Below, one piece after another: positions 7,677-15,663 of a stretch of 64,000 nt of DNA (position 1 is its first letter; the number at the start of each line of letters is the position of its first letter). The position numbers were made by a program, and so were the translations under genes. The stretch spans positions 1 to 64,000 of IMG/VR virus record IMGVR_UViG_3300035684_000001. One strand, written 5' to 3'. The stretch is from a virus. The notes beneath the pieces are model-generated. The model did no database searches, was not told the DNA's origin, and saw only the letters and a program-made list of their open reading frames with translations.

Positions 7677-8315
7677 TTAGAATCCTTGAGACAACCCACC
7701 TAAATATCCCCTAAGATATGCTTCGGAAAGTTTTACAGGTTCTTGACCTTCAAGTGGCTTTGGACTGTTTTGCCGATGGGCGATCGGGTTGCCTTCTATA
7801 TTGTAACTGACAACAAAAAGTCGTTGAGCTTCGTCGTCTAAATCCAAAGCATCCAGACAGCCAAGATTTTGGGTAGATAAACAAACAATCACATCGTAGG
7901 CTTTTGCTAATTTAATCAACTCTTCTGTTATTTTTCTTCCCAACCTAGGGTCGAAATGACATCCAAAATCTTTAAAGCCTACAATTTGCGGCATAACGTC
8001 TGATGCGATTGCCAAAAAATACAAACAAACTAGCCTCTCTGCTCTATTTTTGCGGAGTTTTTGATCCAAGATTTTGGGGTCAAAACCGATCTCTTGCAAT
8101 ATTTCTTCAACTTTTTCTTTGCGCTCTGTTCTTAGTTTATCAATTGCGCGATCAATTTGCTTGTCTAAACCTTCTAAATCTAGTCTTGGCAAGTCGTAAA
8201 GAAAGTATGACGCTATCAATTTTGCTGGATAACAGTCAATTGCGCCCGTTTCTCCAATGAAAATATTGAACTGAGATAGGTTTAATTTAAAATGAGACAG
8301 GTCTGATCTTGACAT
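7677..8315 (-). CDS. degenerate AAA (AAA_21/OLD-like) ATPase-fold protein
   Basis: 212 residues. The start of an AAA_21/OLD-type ATPase is recognisable (FNIFIGETGA) but the GKS/T of Walker A is absent. The C-terminal part (DFGCHFDPRLGRKITEEL, VIVCLSTQN) lines up with the Walker B and switch region of such ATPases (D-GENLHP and STH), again without the key acidic and His residues. Compare DNFGENLHPLL and LIISTHQ in the intact relative at 37317-38300. Probably not an ATPase; could be a partner, inhibitor or decoy. Confidence 0.5.
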   Translation of the reverse strand: MSRSDLSHFKLNLSQFNIFIGETGAIDCYPAKLIASYFLYDLPRLDLEGLDKQIDRAIDKLRTERKEKVEEILQEIGFDPKILDQKLRKNRAERLVCLYFLAIASDVMPQIVGFKDFGCHFDPRLGRKITEELIKLAKAYDVIVCLSTQNLGCLDALDLDDEAQRLFVVSYNIEGNPIAHRQNSPKPLEGQEPVKLSEAYLRGYLGGLSQGF

Positions 8316-8365
8316 TGCTTTGTTTGACTTATTATAACGCTTGTAGGTATGATTTGAGTTAAAAT

Positions 8366-8390
8366 TAATTTAATTTAATTTAATTTAAAT
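8366..8390. repeat. short TTAAT tandem repeat
   Basis: Four perfect TTAAT units (8366-8385) plus a near unit, spanning the stop codon of the HNH gene. A slippage-prone AT tract. Confidence 0.7.
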
Positions 8391-9195
8391 AACTCCAGCT
8401 TTTGCCGTGCTTGATATTTTCAATAGCTTTTCTAGAGACTCCAAATAATCTACTGATTTCAGCACAACTGATGTTATTGGAAAGCATATTTTTTATTTCT
8501 TTTACTTGTTCAGTATTCAGTTTTTTTAATTCTTTTGTCTCTAATAAACTCCACGTTTTACCTTGCCTAATACTTTGAACTGTCCAACGAGAAACCCCAA
8601 ATAATTGACCAACTTCGGTGCAAGTCATGCCTTCTAAAAGTAATTTCTTAATTTTTTCTGCTTGTTCAAAACTTAGTTTCCTTCCTCCTCGTGTTGTTCT
8701 TATTTTAGTTCCTACCCCTTCAACATGACTCCATCTTTTGCCAGAATTGATTTCTGAAATCGTGCGATTACCCACACCAAACCGATTTTTAATTTCTTTG
8801 AGAGTGAGTTTGTTTTCAATTAGTAATTTTTTTATTTCTATAACTTTCTCTTCGGTAAGTTTAGAGCTTGGTACTATAGACCCTTTTGTTTGTCGATTTT
8901 TATTTTTTTTGTCTGCCATATTATCAGCACAGGTGCCAAGCCATAAATGATCTGGATTGATACATCGCGGGTTGTCGCAAGTATGGCATACGTAAAGTTC
9001 TCCTGGATCTTTTCCTTTGTAAAGTTTGTAGATTACGCGAGTAAGTAAATATCGCACACCCTCAATAGAAATTGATGGTTTTTTACTGTTTTTAGAATAA
9101 TTAGTAAGCCAGCAAGACTCTTTGGAGATGATTGAGTTTTCAATTCGTTCTTTTACATTTAAAGGTATTAAAGGAATTGGTTTTATATTGCTCAT
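8380..9195 (-). CDS. HNH homing endonuclease with three tandem helix-turn-helix modules
   Basis: 271 residues. An HNH_3-type domain (CHTCDNPRCINPDHLWLGT, then N) occupies residues ~70-105. It is followed by three ~45-residue repeats of one pattern: L-EQ--EIK-LL, a helix-turn-helix FGVSR-T-I, G-(K/R)-WS. These fit NUMOD/IENR-type DNA-recognition modules of free-standing homing endonucleases. More AT-rich than its neighbours. It sits as a guest between small phage genes, with no interrupted host gene visible. Confidence 0.8.
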   Translation of the reverse strand: MSNIKPIPLIPLNVKERIENSIISKESCWLTNYSKNSKKPSISIEGVRYLLTRVIYKLYKGKDPGELYVCHTCDNPRCINPDHLWLGTCADNMADKKNKNRQTKGSIVPSSKLTEEKVIEIKKLLIENKLTLKEIKNRFGVGNRTISEINSGKRWSHVEGVGTKIRTTRGGRKLSFEQAEKIKKLLLEGMTCTEVGQLFGVSRWTVQSIRQGKTWSLLETKELKKLNTEQVKEIKNMLSNNISCAEISRLFGVSRKAIENIKHGKSWSYLN

Positions 9196-9249
9196 AGTTT
9201 GTGAGAAATTTTATTTGATACGATTCATGCGATAGTCCTAGAATAGAAT

Positions 9250-9663
9250 TTACCGCAAATAACTTGTTTTTAAGAATTTTTCTGCTTCTGCTTCTGTTAC
9301 TGTTATTTGAATTGGTGAACAGAAAATATCATATTTTAAAGCAAATTCAAGTAATTCTGCCGAATACTCAACTAAAGCTTTAAGTTTTACATGACAAGGA
9401 TACTCTGATTTGTTGACAAATTCAACACAATCAAGGTGTTGTCCATTGAAAACTAACAAGTCCGCAGGGATTGGTTGAATTAACCTGTAGCAATATTCTG
9501 TTACTTCTTTTAAGGCTAGTTCTAGGCTTTGTTCCAATGTCAAGTCTTTCTTCAGCCAATGAGTGTAACACTGACGACAAATTGGGTTTCGATCGCTCAG
9601 GTCTTTAAAAAATTCCTGAATGGTTTGTTTTTTGGTATCAGGCTTTAGGTTGAAGTTGTTCAT
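9250..9663 (-). CDS. hypothetical protein
   Basis: 137 residues from the ATG at 9663. An upstream TTG/GTG extension to 9723 would overlap the region before the tail gene end and looks spurious. Acidic, largely helical, with a CRQCYTHW cysteine pair. No family recognised. It lies 63 bases after the tail protein gene in the same direction. Confidence 0.55.
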   Translation of the reverse strand: MNNFNLKPDTKKQTIQEFFKDLSDRNPICRQCYTHWLKKDLTLEQSLELALKEVTEYCYRLIQPIPADLLVFNGQHLDCVEFVNKSEYPCHVKLKALVEYSAELLEFALKYDIFCSPIQITVTEAEAEKFLKTSYLR

Positions 9664-9726
9664 ACTTTGTGGGAAATACTTAGAATAAAGTATATCATTA
9701 AACCACAGGACGATCGCCCGCATAAC

Positions 9727-11463
9727 TTATTTAGAATTATTTTTCCAAAAAGTCTCCCAAACTTGATATCCGCGACTTGTATCTGGTGGCGACCCTGCTT
9801 TTGCCATTTTATCCAAAAACTCTTGTTTTGACTTAAATGGTTTCCCGCCGTTGCGGACGATCGCCACCTCCTTGTCCGTAACACCAAAAACCTTCTTAAT
9901 CTCGTCGTCAGTTAAATTTTCTTTGGATATAAACTCGTTTATTTTATCGAGATTTTCCTTGTCCCGCTTTTCAAAATTTTGCCACAGCACGTACCCCGTC
10001 ACTCCATTTCGAGAGTTTGCTAGTTTCTGCAAAAAATCTTCTCTTGATTTGTACGGGCCGCTGTTTCGCAACTGTCGAATTACCGTCTCCGGCGTGTCTG
10101 CCGACAATTTAAATATTGCTGCAACTTCCTTATCTGACAGTTTGGGATTTGCTAGAGCTTGATTGATGCCCGCGATCGCCCGACTGTCTGATTCTACTGG
10201 CTTGGTTGCCAAAGCGGGAGTACCCGATCGCCTCAAGCTAATCGCACAGCCGAACGAATCGATCATTGTCCCCGCCGCTCCCGGCTCAACGGTACTTTTT
10301 TCCTGGTTTTCGTCAAAAGTGCTCTTCCCAAAAATAGGGTCTGTTTCGTCTAGCTTCTGGGTTTGCATTGCATCCAATATTGCTTGGTATTGGGCGAGCA
10401 TTTTATCGAAGGGCGATCGTCCGGTTCCCGGTATTGGCATATTTAGCGATGTCGGAAGCCCGCTGGGATTTCCGAGGTACAGGGCTTCGGCTGTAGCGCG
10501 GATGTTTACCGGGTTCATCCCTGGGGAATCTTTGGCTAATTTTTCTGCCAAGTCGTGCTTCAGTTTTTCCGCAATCTGGGGGTTTTTTAAAGTTTCAGTT
10601 CCGATCAACCCGGCTACTACCATATTGAGAAAAATTTCTGCGGGGAGTGACAGCAGCGCGGTAGCGTCGTCTAGCTGTTTGTTGTCGGTAAGGCTAGCTA
10701 TTTTAGCACTGGCTTCTTCGCCCAAACACGGAGCTAGCAAAACTTGAGTTACTTTATTCTGCCCGATCGCCGCCTTGTCTCGTTCGCTGGTATCAGCGGC
10801 GTATTGTTGCAGCGCTGTTTTCGTAGAAACCAACGACGCTCCGAGTTGACTTTTAGACCCTTGCCCTGCAATTTCTTTCAAACTCATAGACACTATACTG
10901 TGCCTGAACCCTTTTTTTCCGGGGAGTGGTTCGTCGTAGTTCACATCAAACTGGGTACATACGACGGGGGCGATCGAGGTTTTTCCGATCAGCATCCGCA
11001 ACAGCGGCGGAGTCCAAGTTTCCTCGTGCAATTCCTGGGTATGCGATACCGCTTCAGTCAACTGCCGGATGTCCTCTCTCAAATGAGAATATTCAAACTT
11101 GATACTAAAAGTTCGTGGGGTAATTTTGGTGAAGTTAGAACCCACTTTGATGTTTGTACCCTTAGCATCAGACCAATCGGCAGACTGAGATTCGCCCAAC
11201 TCTTGAATGTTTAACCCAGTATCCAGCACCATACCTTTGTATTTCCCCGTCAAAAACATGATTTCGAGCGGGTTGTATTCTGCGTCAAATCGGGGCGTCC
11301 TTTCTTGGCGGGCGATCGTCGCTTTCTCTTTTCCCAAGACTGTCGCATTCTGCAATGCGGAAACCTGTTCGTCCGCCCAGCCGCGACTGGGGAAATAGGT
11401 TCGCTTGGTTACGGGGTTGGGGGCGAGCTGACCGCTGGAAGGGAATGATGAAGGTACGTCCAT
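9727..11463 (-). CDS. contractile-tail baseplate/tail protein with C-terminal helix-hairpin-helix-like repeats
   Basis: 578 residues. The N-terminal ~200 residues look like a baseplate or tail-tube initiator protein (P2 gpU / LysM-baseplate type). There is an LEIMFLTGKYKG strand, an FSIKFEYSHLREDIRQL segment, PPLLRMLIG, and a terminal strand with PLPGKKGFRHSIVSMSLKEI. A long linker follows. Two ~55-residue repeats at the end (SDKEVAAIF...RQLRNSGPYKSREDFLQKLA and TDDEIKKVF...VRNGGKPFKSKQEFLDKMA) look like ComEA-type helix-hairpin-helix modules. The start follows a terminator-like hairpin (11475-11501). Confidence 0.6.
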   Translation of the reverse strand: MDVPSSFPSSGQLAPNPVTKRTYFPSRGWADEQVSALQNATVLGKEKATIARQERTPRFDAEYNPLEIMFLTGKYKGMVLDTGLNIQELGESQSADWSDAKGTNIKVGSNFTKITPRTFSIKFEYSHLREDIRQLTEAVSHTQELHEETWTPPLLRMLIGKTSIAPVVCTQFDVNYDEPLPGKKGFRHSIVSMSLKEIAGQGSKSQLGASLVSTKTALQQYAADTSERDKAAIGQNKVTQVLLAPCLGEEASAKIASLTDNKQLDDATALLSLPAEIFLNMVVAGLIGTETLKNPQIAEKLKHDLAEKLAKDSPGMNPVNIRATAEALYLGNPSGLPTSLNMPIPGTGRSPFDKMLAQYQAILDAMQTQKLDETDPIFGKSTFDENQEKSTVEPGAAGTMIDSFGCAISLRRSGTPALATKPVESDSRAIAGINQALANPKLSDKEVAAIFKLSADTPETVIRQLRNSGPYKSREDFLQKLANSRNGVTGYVLWQNFEKRDKENLDKINEFISKENLTDDEIKKVFGVTDKEVAIVRNGGKPFKSKQEFLDKMAKAGSPPDTSRGYQVWETFWKNNSK

Positions 11464-11474
11464 GATTTTGGTAT

Positions 11475-11501
11475 AAAAAAACCGGGCGATCGGTCGCTCG
11501 G
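11475..11501 (-). promoter_or_regulatory. terminator-like hairpin plus U-tract directly upstream of the tail gene start
   Basis: On the minus strand CCGAGCGA-CCGA-TCGCCCGG forms an 8-bp stem with a tetraloop, followed by seven T and then the ATG at 11463. The same 20-base hairpin occurs at 14021-14040 before the gp25-like gene. Confidence 0.65.
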
Positions 11502-11537
11502 CGTAAGGATATATTTGAGATTGAGAATTTTTTGCTC

Positions 11538-12335
11538 TTAACTGACTTTTACGAAAACATCTAGATTAGGATATTGTCCTTTGACTAACGTTCTTTGGAT
11601 TGCCATTTTTCCATCAACAATTCCCTTTGTTTTGCTTATTTCAACAAACTTGTGTGCCGGGAATTCTTCCCTCGACCAAGACTGACTGACATTCCATGTT
11701 GGACTTACACGATCGTCCGACATTGAAGTTACGCGATTTTGAGATTGCAGATACAATGCGTGATCGAAGTTTGCTAAAGGTTCAACTTGTCCGCTGTGAA
11801 CGTGAACTGTAGGAAAAAATACTGTGGGAAATCCAAAGCGATGAGGATCGATTGGAAACTCAAAAGCCATTGGGTGGACACCAAAATGTCCTGGTTTTAA
11901 CTTAAATACCGCAAATCCATAGTCTTGGTATTGCGGTAGAGATCGCCATGTATTTTCTGGAAGACAAAATCTTGGATCGAGACGATCAAAATCTTGCAAG
12001 CTCGGAACGAAAGACGCCTCAAAGACGCCAACTTGCTCTACTACTAGCATTGACATAGACATACCGCGAGACATTCCTTTCGATCCCCTGTCAATATCAA
12101 AAATCTCAAACCCTTCGTTCATATCCTCAAAAAATTCAGGATATCCAGACAAATCTATAAACTGTACTGCATTTTCAGGAGATGCGGGAGGTATTGGTAG
12201 AGGCAAAATCATAGCTAATTCAGAATTCGCCTGGTAATTCATCTTGTAGACTAAGAACTGTTTGTCTGTCCCCGATCGTCTTGCAAATATTTCAGTTTTA
12301 GAAACGGATTCAACTTCACTGGAAAAAATACACAT
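11538..12335 (-). CDS. conserved cellular-type protein of unknown function
   Basis: 265 residues beginning MCIFSSEVESVSKTEIFARR. I recognise this as a conserved bacterial family of unknown function that typically opens with MC-FS, then a QFLVY strand and a AMILPLPIPP motif. Here these are followed by AVQFIDLSGYPEFFEDM, a Gly/Met-rich linker and a second beta-rich half. It is not a usual phage gene and may be cargo. No signal peptide or membrane segment seen. Confidence 0.6.
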   Translation of the reverse strand: MCIFSSEVESVSKTEIFARRSGTDKQFLVYKMNYQANSELAMILPLPIPPASPENAVQFIDLSGYPEFFEDMNEGFEIFDIDRGSKGMSRGMSMSMLVVEQVGVFEASFVPSLQDFDRLDPRFCLPENTWRSLPQYQDYGFAVFKLKPGHFGVHPMAFEFPIDPHRFGFPTVFFPTVHVHSGQVEPLANFDHALYLQSQNRVTSMSDDRVSPTWNVSQSWSREEFPAHKFVEISKTKGIVDGKMAIQRTLVKGQYPNLDVFVKVS

Positions 12336-12429
12336 GAGAAACGTCTCTTCTTTTTTTACGATTCTTATTGTACACTAAAATACCGAGCCATCGATTTGAG
12401 AATATAATTATGATTCAAATTTTACCTTG

Positions 12430-12636
12430 TCATCTAAACAGGATTTCTCGTACTTTCTTGTCGGATGTAAGTATTAAAACTTTTGCTCCTTCTTTTCTAG
12501 CGCGGTAAAGATAATCTTCAGTAGCAATAGCTTTCCGGATTGCTTCCTCTATATTTATCCCTTGGTCTTGAGCAAGTTTTGTTAGAAGATCGGAAGCGTC
12601 TCCCGACAAAGAGACGGTGATATTATTTCTCTTCAT
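12430..12636 (-). CDS. ribbon-helix-helix (CopG-like) regulator or antitoxin
   Basis: 68 residues with the RHH pattern: strand NITVSLSGDASDLL, helix TKLAQDQGINIEEAIRKAI, then a tail like VLILTSDKKVREI common in cyanobacterial antitoxins. It overlaps the preceding HigA-like gene by 4 bases (ATGA), so the two are translationally coupled. Confidence 0.65.
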   Translation of the reverse strand: MKRNNITVSLSGDASDLLTKLAQDQGINIEEAIRKAIATEDYLYRARKEGAKVLILTSDKKVREILFR

Positions 12637-13175
12637 GGTAAGTCCATAAACTTAATTCCAATACACTCATTTTCACAGCGGGCAACAACTATTTTTTGTT
12701 GAAGTTCAAACCACTGGCGATCGTCCATTCCCAGAGCATCTCCAATAAGTATGCCCATTTCAGAAGAAATTGGTCTATAACCCAGAATAAATTCTAAAAC
12801 TGTTTTTGGGTGAACGCCAAGCATTTCAGCAAACTTGCTAGGACATACACCTGTTTCTTCAATGGCAGCAGCGAGAATTTTCCCCGGAGGTATTGGGAGA
12901 GTTGATTGCCCGCAAAGCGCATCTACCATTTGTGAAGGTTGATATGTACTTGAATCGATATCATCAGGTGTTTCAGCTTCAATGTCAATGTAGTGTGTAC
13001 AGCTTCCAATTGTTTTAACAATAAGATTGGAAGTTTCTATACAAAAAATACTTTTTTGATAAAAAACTAAATAACCTATTAATTTCTCTTTAAACCAAGC
13101 GCTTTTAGGTATAAAACAGGCGGCTAAAACTTTTTGTTTGGGTAAATTGTTTGGATCTATAGTTTGCCAAATCAT
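12633..13175 (-). CDS. protein with C-terminal HigA-like XRE domain
   Basis: 180 residues. The first ~95 form an unrecognised beta-rich region. Residues ~97-170 are HigA-like: IPPGKILAAAIEETGVCPSKFAEML, then GVHPKTVLEFILGYRPISSEM and DALGMDDRQWFELQQ. Its stop overlaps the start of the RHH gene. A pair of two DNA-binding antitoxin-type proteins without a toxin is unusual. Confidence 0.6.
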   Translation of the reverse strand: MIWQTIDPNNLPKQKVLAACFIPKSAWFKEKLIGYLVFYQKSIFCIETSNLIVKTIGSCTHYIDIEAETPDDIDSSTYQPSQMVDALCGQSTLPIPPGKILAAAIEETGVCPSKFAEMLGVHPKTVLEFILGYRPISSEMGILIGDALGMDDRQWFELQQKIVVARCENECIGIKFMDLP

Positions 13176-13271
13176 AACTATTTTTAGAGTGTTGAGTTTT
13201 TGGATTAGAATCGGGCAATAGCAGATCGCCCGGTTGTAATTTAAATAAAGTTTTTGTTCTTCTTGACCTCG

Positions 13272-13469
13272 CTATTTTACCTTGGGTTTGTCAAACAATA
13301 TGTTAACAATTGTTTCAGCAACAGCGGGTATTTGACCTGAGATTTGATTTAGTTGTGCTGTAAAAGCGGGATCGTATTGCACTTGATTTTCTAGTTTTTC
13401 TTGTAACCTTTTTTGTTCTGCAACGAATTCTTCATCCGAAAGATCGATATTTGCTCTACCTGCGCCCAT
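13272..13469 (-). CDS. small hypothetical protein
   Basis: 65 residues, acidic, with an amphipathic helix FVAEQKRLQEKLENQV. AGGAG lies 7 bases before the ATG. No family recognised. Confidence 0.55.
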   Translation of the reverse strand: MGAGRANIDLSDEEFVAEQKRLQEKLENQVQYDPAFTAQLNQISGQIPAVAETIVNILFDKPKVK

Positions 13470-13521
13470 TTGCTTGTCTCCTAAATTTTTGCTTTGTGCT
13501 ATTCCTAGTATACAGTAAATA

Positions 13522-14001
13522 TTAACCCGTTAGCGATCGAAATTGTTGTCCGTCAAGTTGAATTCCATCCAAAAACTCTTCTATTGATCGCGTGTGTTGC
13601 GTGCCCAAATATTCCCAGTAGCCAAAAGTCAGCGTACTGACTAAATCTTCATCTTCAGGTGTAAACTGAATTTCGATCGCCATCCCGTTTGTATACCGTT
13701 CCTCGTAAATCACAACCCCCACGGCGATCGCCCCTACTCCAATTTTTGCGCGATCATTCCAGTCCATAATTTCTTCTTCTAGATGGAACGCCAGGTAGCG
13801 AGGCTCGTAGGTTGAGAGCGGCTGAAACAGATCCGGCGCTATTCCCAGTGACGGGTGAATCGGGTCTTCACCTTTGCGGGTAAGGATGACGTGGAGAATT
13901 CGGGAGGTGATCGCCCGTACTCCCGAAACAATGTTCAATCCGCTGCTCGGGTTGTGCGGGCAGTAAAAAGTCCAATCATTACCAGTGAATTCTGCATCCA
14001 T
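13522..14001 (-). CDS. gp25/GPW-like baseplate wedge protein
   Basis: 159 residues with the gp25 lysozyme-like baseplate pattern: an opening with IVSGVRAITSRILHVILTRKGE, then PSLGIAP, YLAFHLEEEIMDWNDRAKI, and alternating strands GVVIYEER and MAIEIQFTPEDE. It would be a structural part of the contractile baseplate wedge. The start follows a hairpin and U-tract (14014-14040) nearly identical to that before 11463. Confidence 0.75.
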   Translation of the reverse strand: MDAEFTGNDWTFYCPHNPSSGLNIVSGVRAITSRILHVILTRKGEDPIHPSLGIAPDLFQPLSTYEPRYLAFHLEEEIMDWNDRAKIGVGAIAVGVVIYEERYTNGMAIEIQFTPEDEDLVSTLTFGYWEYLGTQHTRSIEEFLDGIQLDGQQFRSLTG

Positions 14002-14013
14002 AATTTTTGTGAT

Positions 14014-14040
14014 AAAAAAACCGGGCGATCGGTCGCTCGG
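14014..14040 (-). promoter_or_regulatory. terminator-like hairpin plus U-tract directly upstream of the gp25-like start
   Basis: Same 20-base hairpin (CCGAGCGA-CCGA-TCGCCCGG on the minus strand) as at 11482-11501, followed by seven T; the ATG at 14001 follows within 12 bases. No room remains for a separate promoter between hairpin and gene. Confidence 0.65.
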
Positions 14041-14070
14041 CTTGAGAAGTATTTAGAATTTTTGTGTACT

Positions 14071-14385
14071 TTATTTCTGATTTGCTGACAATCCCGGATA
14101 CCACTGCTCTTGCTCAATATAGATTCCTGGAGGTGGGTATTTCATATCAGTAATTGCGTCGATCCAGTTTTGACGGTCTTCTAGATTGCCGTAGGGAGGT
14201 TTTCCCTTAAGTTTGTCAAGAAGAATAATTTTCAGAACAACAAGGCTTTTTTCTTTTAATTTACTTGATGGGTACATAGCCTCTATTTGTTCTGGTGTAT
14301 ATGGATACGGGTATGGTATTTTACCTTCTGCTAGATTCAATGGAGCTTCTGCTGCGGGTCTACGTCTTGTTTTTCGCTCACTCAT
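14071..14385 (-). CDS. hypothetical protein
   Basis: 104 residues: basic start, PYPYPYTPEQIEAMYPSS, then a helix. The leader reads ACACAAAACAATT before the ATG instead of a purine-rich ribosome site. No family recognised; the position suggests a phage structural accessory. Confidence 0.5.
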   Translation of the reverse strand: MSERKTRRRPAAEAPLNLAEGKIPYPYPYTPEQIEAMYPSSKLKEKSLVVLKIILLDKLKGKPPYGNLEDRQNWIDAITDMKYPPPGIYIEQEQWYPGLSANQK

Positions 14386-14452
14386 AATTGTTTTGTGTTT
14401 ATATTTGGATTATTACCATCTTAACACAATTAAACTTCATTTTTAACGCTTG

Positions 14453-14884
14453 TCAATACTTGATTAACACTTGCTTGTACATTGGCTTGTCTGAAACTGT
14501 GACAATTAACACTACCCCATCTAATGGCTCATTTTCTTCGTAGGTGATATTTTTAACTTTCTTCCTGCCGTCTTGCGGAATAAACTTACTTTTGACCATG
14601 CCGTCTATGATAAATTTCTGACAAGCACGAAGATTGTCCAGATCTATTCTTTGATTTACGAAAAATCTCAAATGAATCCACACCGGAGTAGTGAACGGCT
14701 TAAGTTTTTTAGCTCGGACGATCGCCCCTATTCGCTGGTTCCACTCTATTTTTGCCAAATCGTAGGGGCTGCATTTTCTACTTTTTTTAAAAGGCTTTGC
14801 CATCGCTATTATTTCGTTCATAGTTGGCGGTAACTTGTCTAGAATAAAACTCTGGGTTGTTGGTTTGGTTTTAATCTGCTGCAT
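14453..14884 (-). CDS. rusA: RusA-type Holliday junction resolvase
   Basis: 143 residues. The RusA pattern is visible: PPTMNEIIA near residue 19, a Y-L-K-W helix, then DLDN (81-84) with K90 and the IDGMV segment (D94), and IPQDGRKKV. These match the acidic active-site residues of the family. RusA enzymes cut four-way junctions; in phages they process concatemers before packaging or assist recombination. A terminator-like hairpin (14890-14913) precedes the start. Confidence 0.75.
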   Translation of the reverse strand: MQQIKTKPTTQSFILDKLPPTMNEIIAMAKPFKKSRKCSPYDLAKIEWNQRIGAIVRAKKLKPFTTPVWIHLRFFVNQRIDLDNLRACQKFIIDGMVKSKFIPQDGRKKVKNITYEENEPLDGVVLIVTVSDKPMYKQVLIKY

Positions 14885-14889
14885 CTTAT

Positions 14890-14913
14890 AAAAAATCCCC
14901 GCAGGAAGCGAGG
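14890..14913 (-). promoter_or_regulatory. terminator-like hairpin plus U-tract directly upstream of rusA
   Basis: On the minus strand CCTCGC-TTCCT-GCGGGG (6 bp with one G-U), then ATTTTTT, then ATAAG and the ATG at 14884. Fourth case of this arrangement on this strand. Confidence 0.5.
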
Positions 14914-14946
14914 AACGCGGATTGTATTTTTAGGCGACAGTTGAGG

Positions 14947-15366
14947 TCAGGCGATCGTGTCTTTGCAGTTAAAATAAAAACCGGCTAAGATTATCGCGTC
15001 ATGAACTTTTTCTTTTTCCAGTACAGGCATACTTGCTAAATCTATGCCTGTTGCCATAGCTACAATTGCAGACTTACCTTTGTTGATTAGACCTCGTTTC
15101 AGACCTAACAAGAATGAACTTAATAGATCTTTGTTTTGTTTTTCCTCTGTACTTTCCTGTTCAATGTATTTTTGTAAAACCATTTCATGCAGGTCTTTAA
15201 CGGCATAGTCGTCTAGCAAACTGTTATCTTCAAGACTTATTAAACTTTCCCTTTTGAGGAAACGATAAAATCCTTTACTTCTTGTTGCAATAAAAACATA
15301 GAAGTATTGTTGTGTTCGCACAGATGGCAGTTGTTTGACGTAGTTTTCGATTTCATTTCTGTTCAT
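14947..15366 (-). CDS. hypothetical helical protein
   Basis: 139 residues; the stretch KGKSAIVAMATGIDLASMPVL is hydrophobic. It overlaps the upstream membrane-protein gene by 14 bases and has no ribosome binding site of its own, so translation is probably coupled. No family recognised. Confidence 0.5.
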   Translation of the reverse strand: MNRNEIENYVKQLPSVRTQQYFYVFIATRSKGFYRFLKRESLISLEDNSLLDDYAVKDLHEMVLQKYIEQESTEEKQNKDLLSSFLLGLKRGLINKGKSAIVAMATGIDLASMPVLEKEKVHDAIILAGFYFNCKDTIA

Positions 15367-15577
15367 TTTTTTTTGTTTCGTCGTGAACTACTACCGCAAT
15401 TCCTGCGACGACGCCAAAGGCGATCGCGCCAGTAAAAAGTTGTTTGTTTAGATTCAGTATTGTCGATATGACGATCAATACCACTAGAACTGCGCCAGCT
15501 TTTAAAATTTGTCTAGGCAACCGTTTAAGGGATTCTATCGATTCTTGGTACAAACTTGCTGTTCGTTTATTACGCAT
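15353..15577 (-). CDS. small two-helix membrane protein
   Basis: 74 residues with two hydrophobic segments (~27-45 and ~50-66), a basic N-terminus and a Lys-rich C-terminus. The size and topology fit a class II holin, but nothing more specific supports that. AGGAGG lies 6 bases before the ATG. Confidence 0.5.
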   Translation of the reverse strand: MRNKRTASLYQESIESLKRLPRQILKAGAVLVVLIVISTILNLNKQLFTGAIAFGVVAGIAVVVHDETKKNEQK

Positions 15578-15663
15578 TTTTTAGCCTCCTAGTGTTACGT
15601 ATGGTATAATTAAAAATTTTTGATGACCCTGAATTTTACTTTTCCTGTGTGGCGCTTACCTGA

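Noticed and set aside
7677-8315. Calling the degenerate AAA protein a functional ATPase
   Set aside because: GKS/T, the Walker B acids and the switch His are all missing, so only the fold can be argued.
15353-15577. Holin call for the two-helix membrane protein
   Set aside because: Size and topology fit but no lysis gene is adjacent and no family motif supports it.
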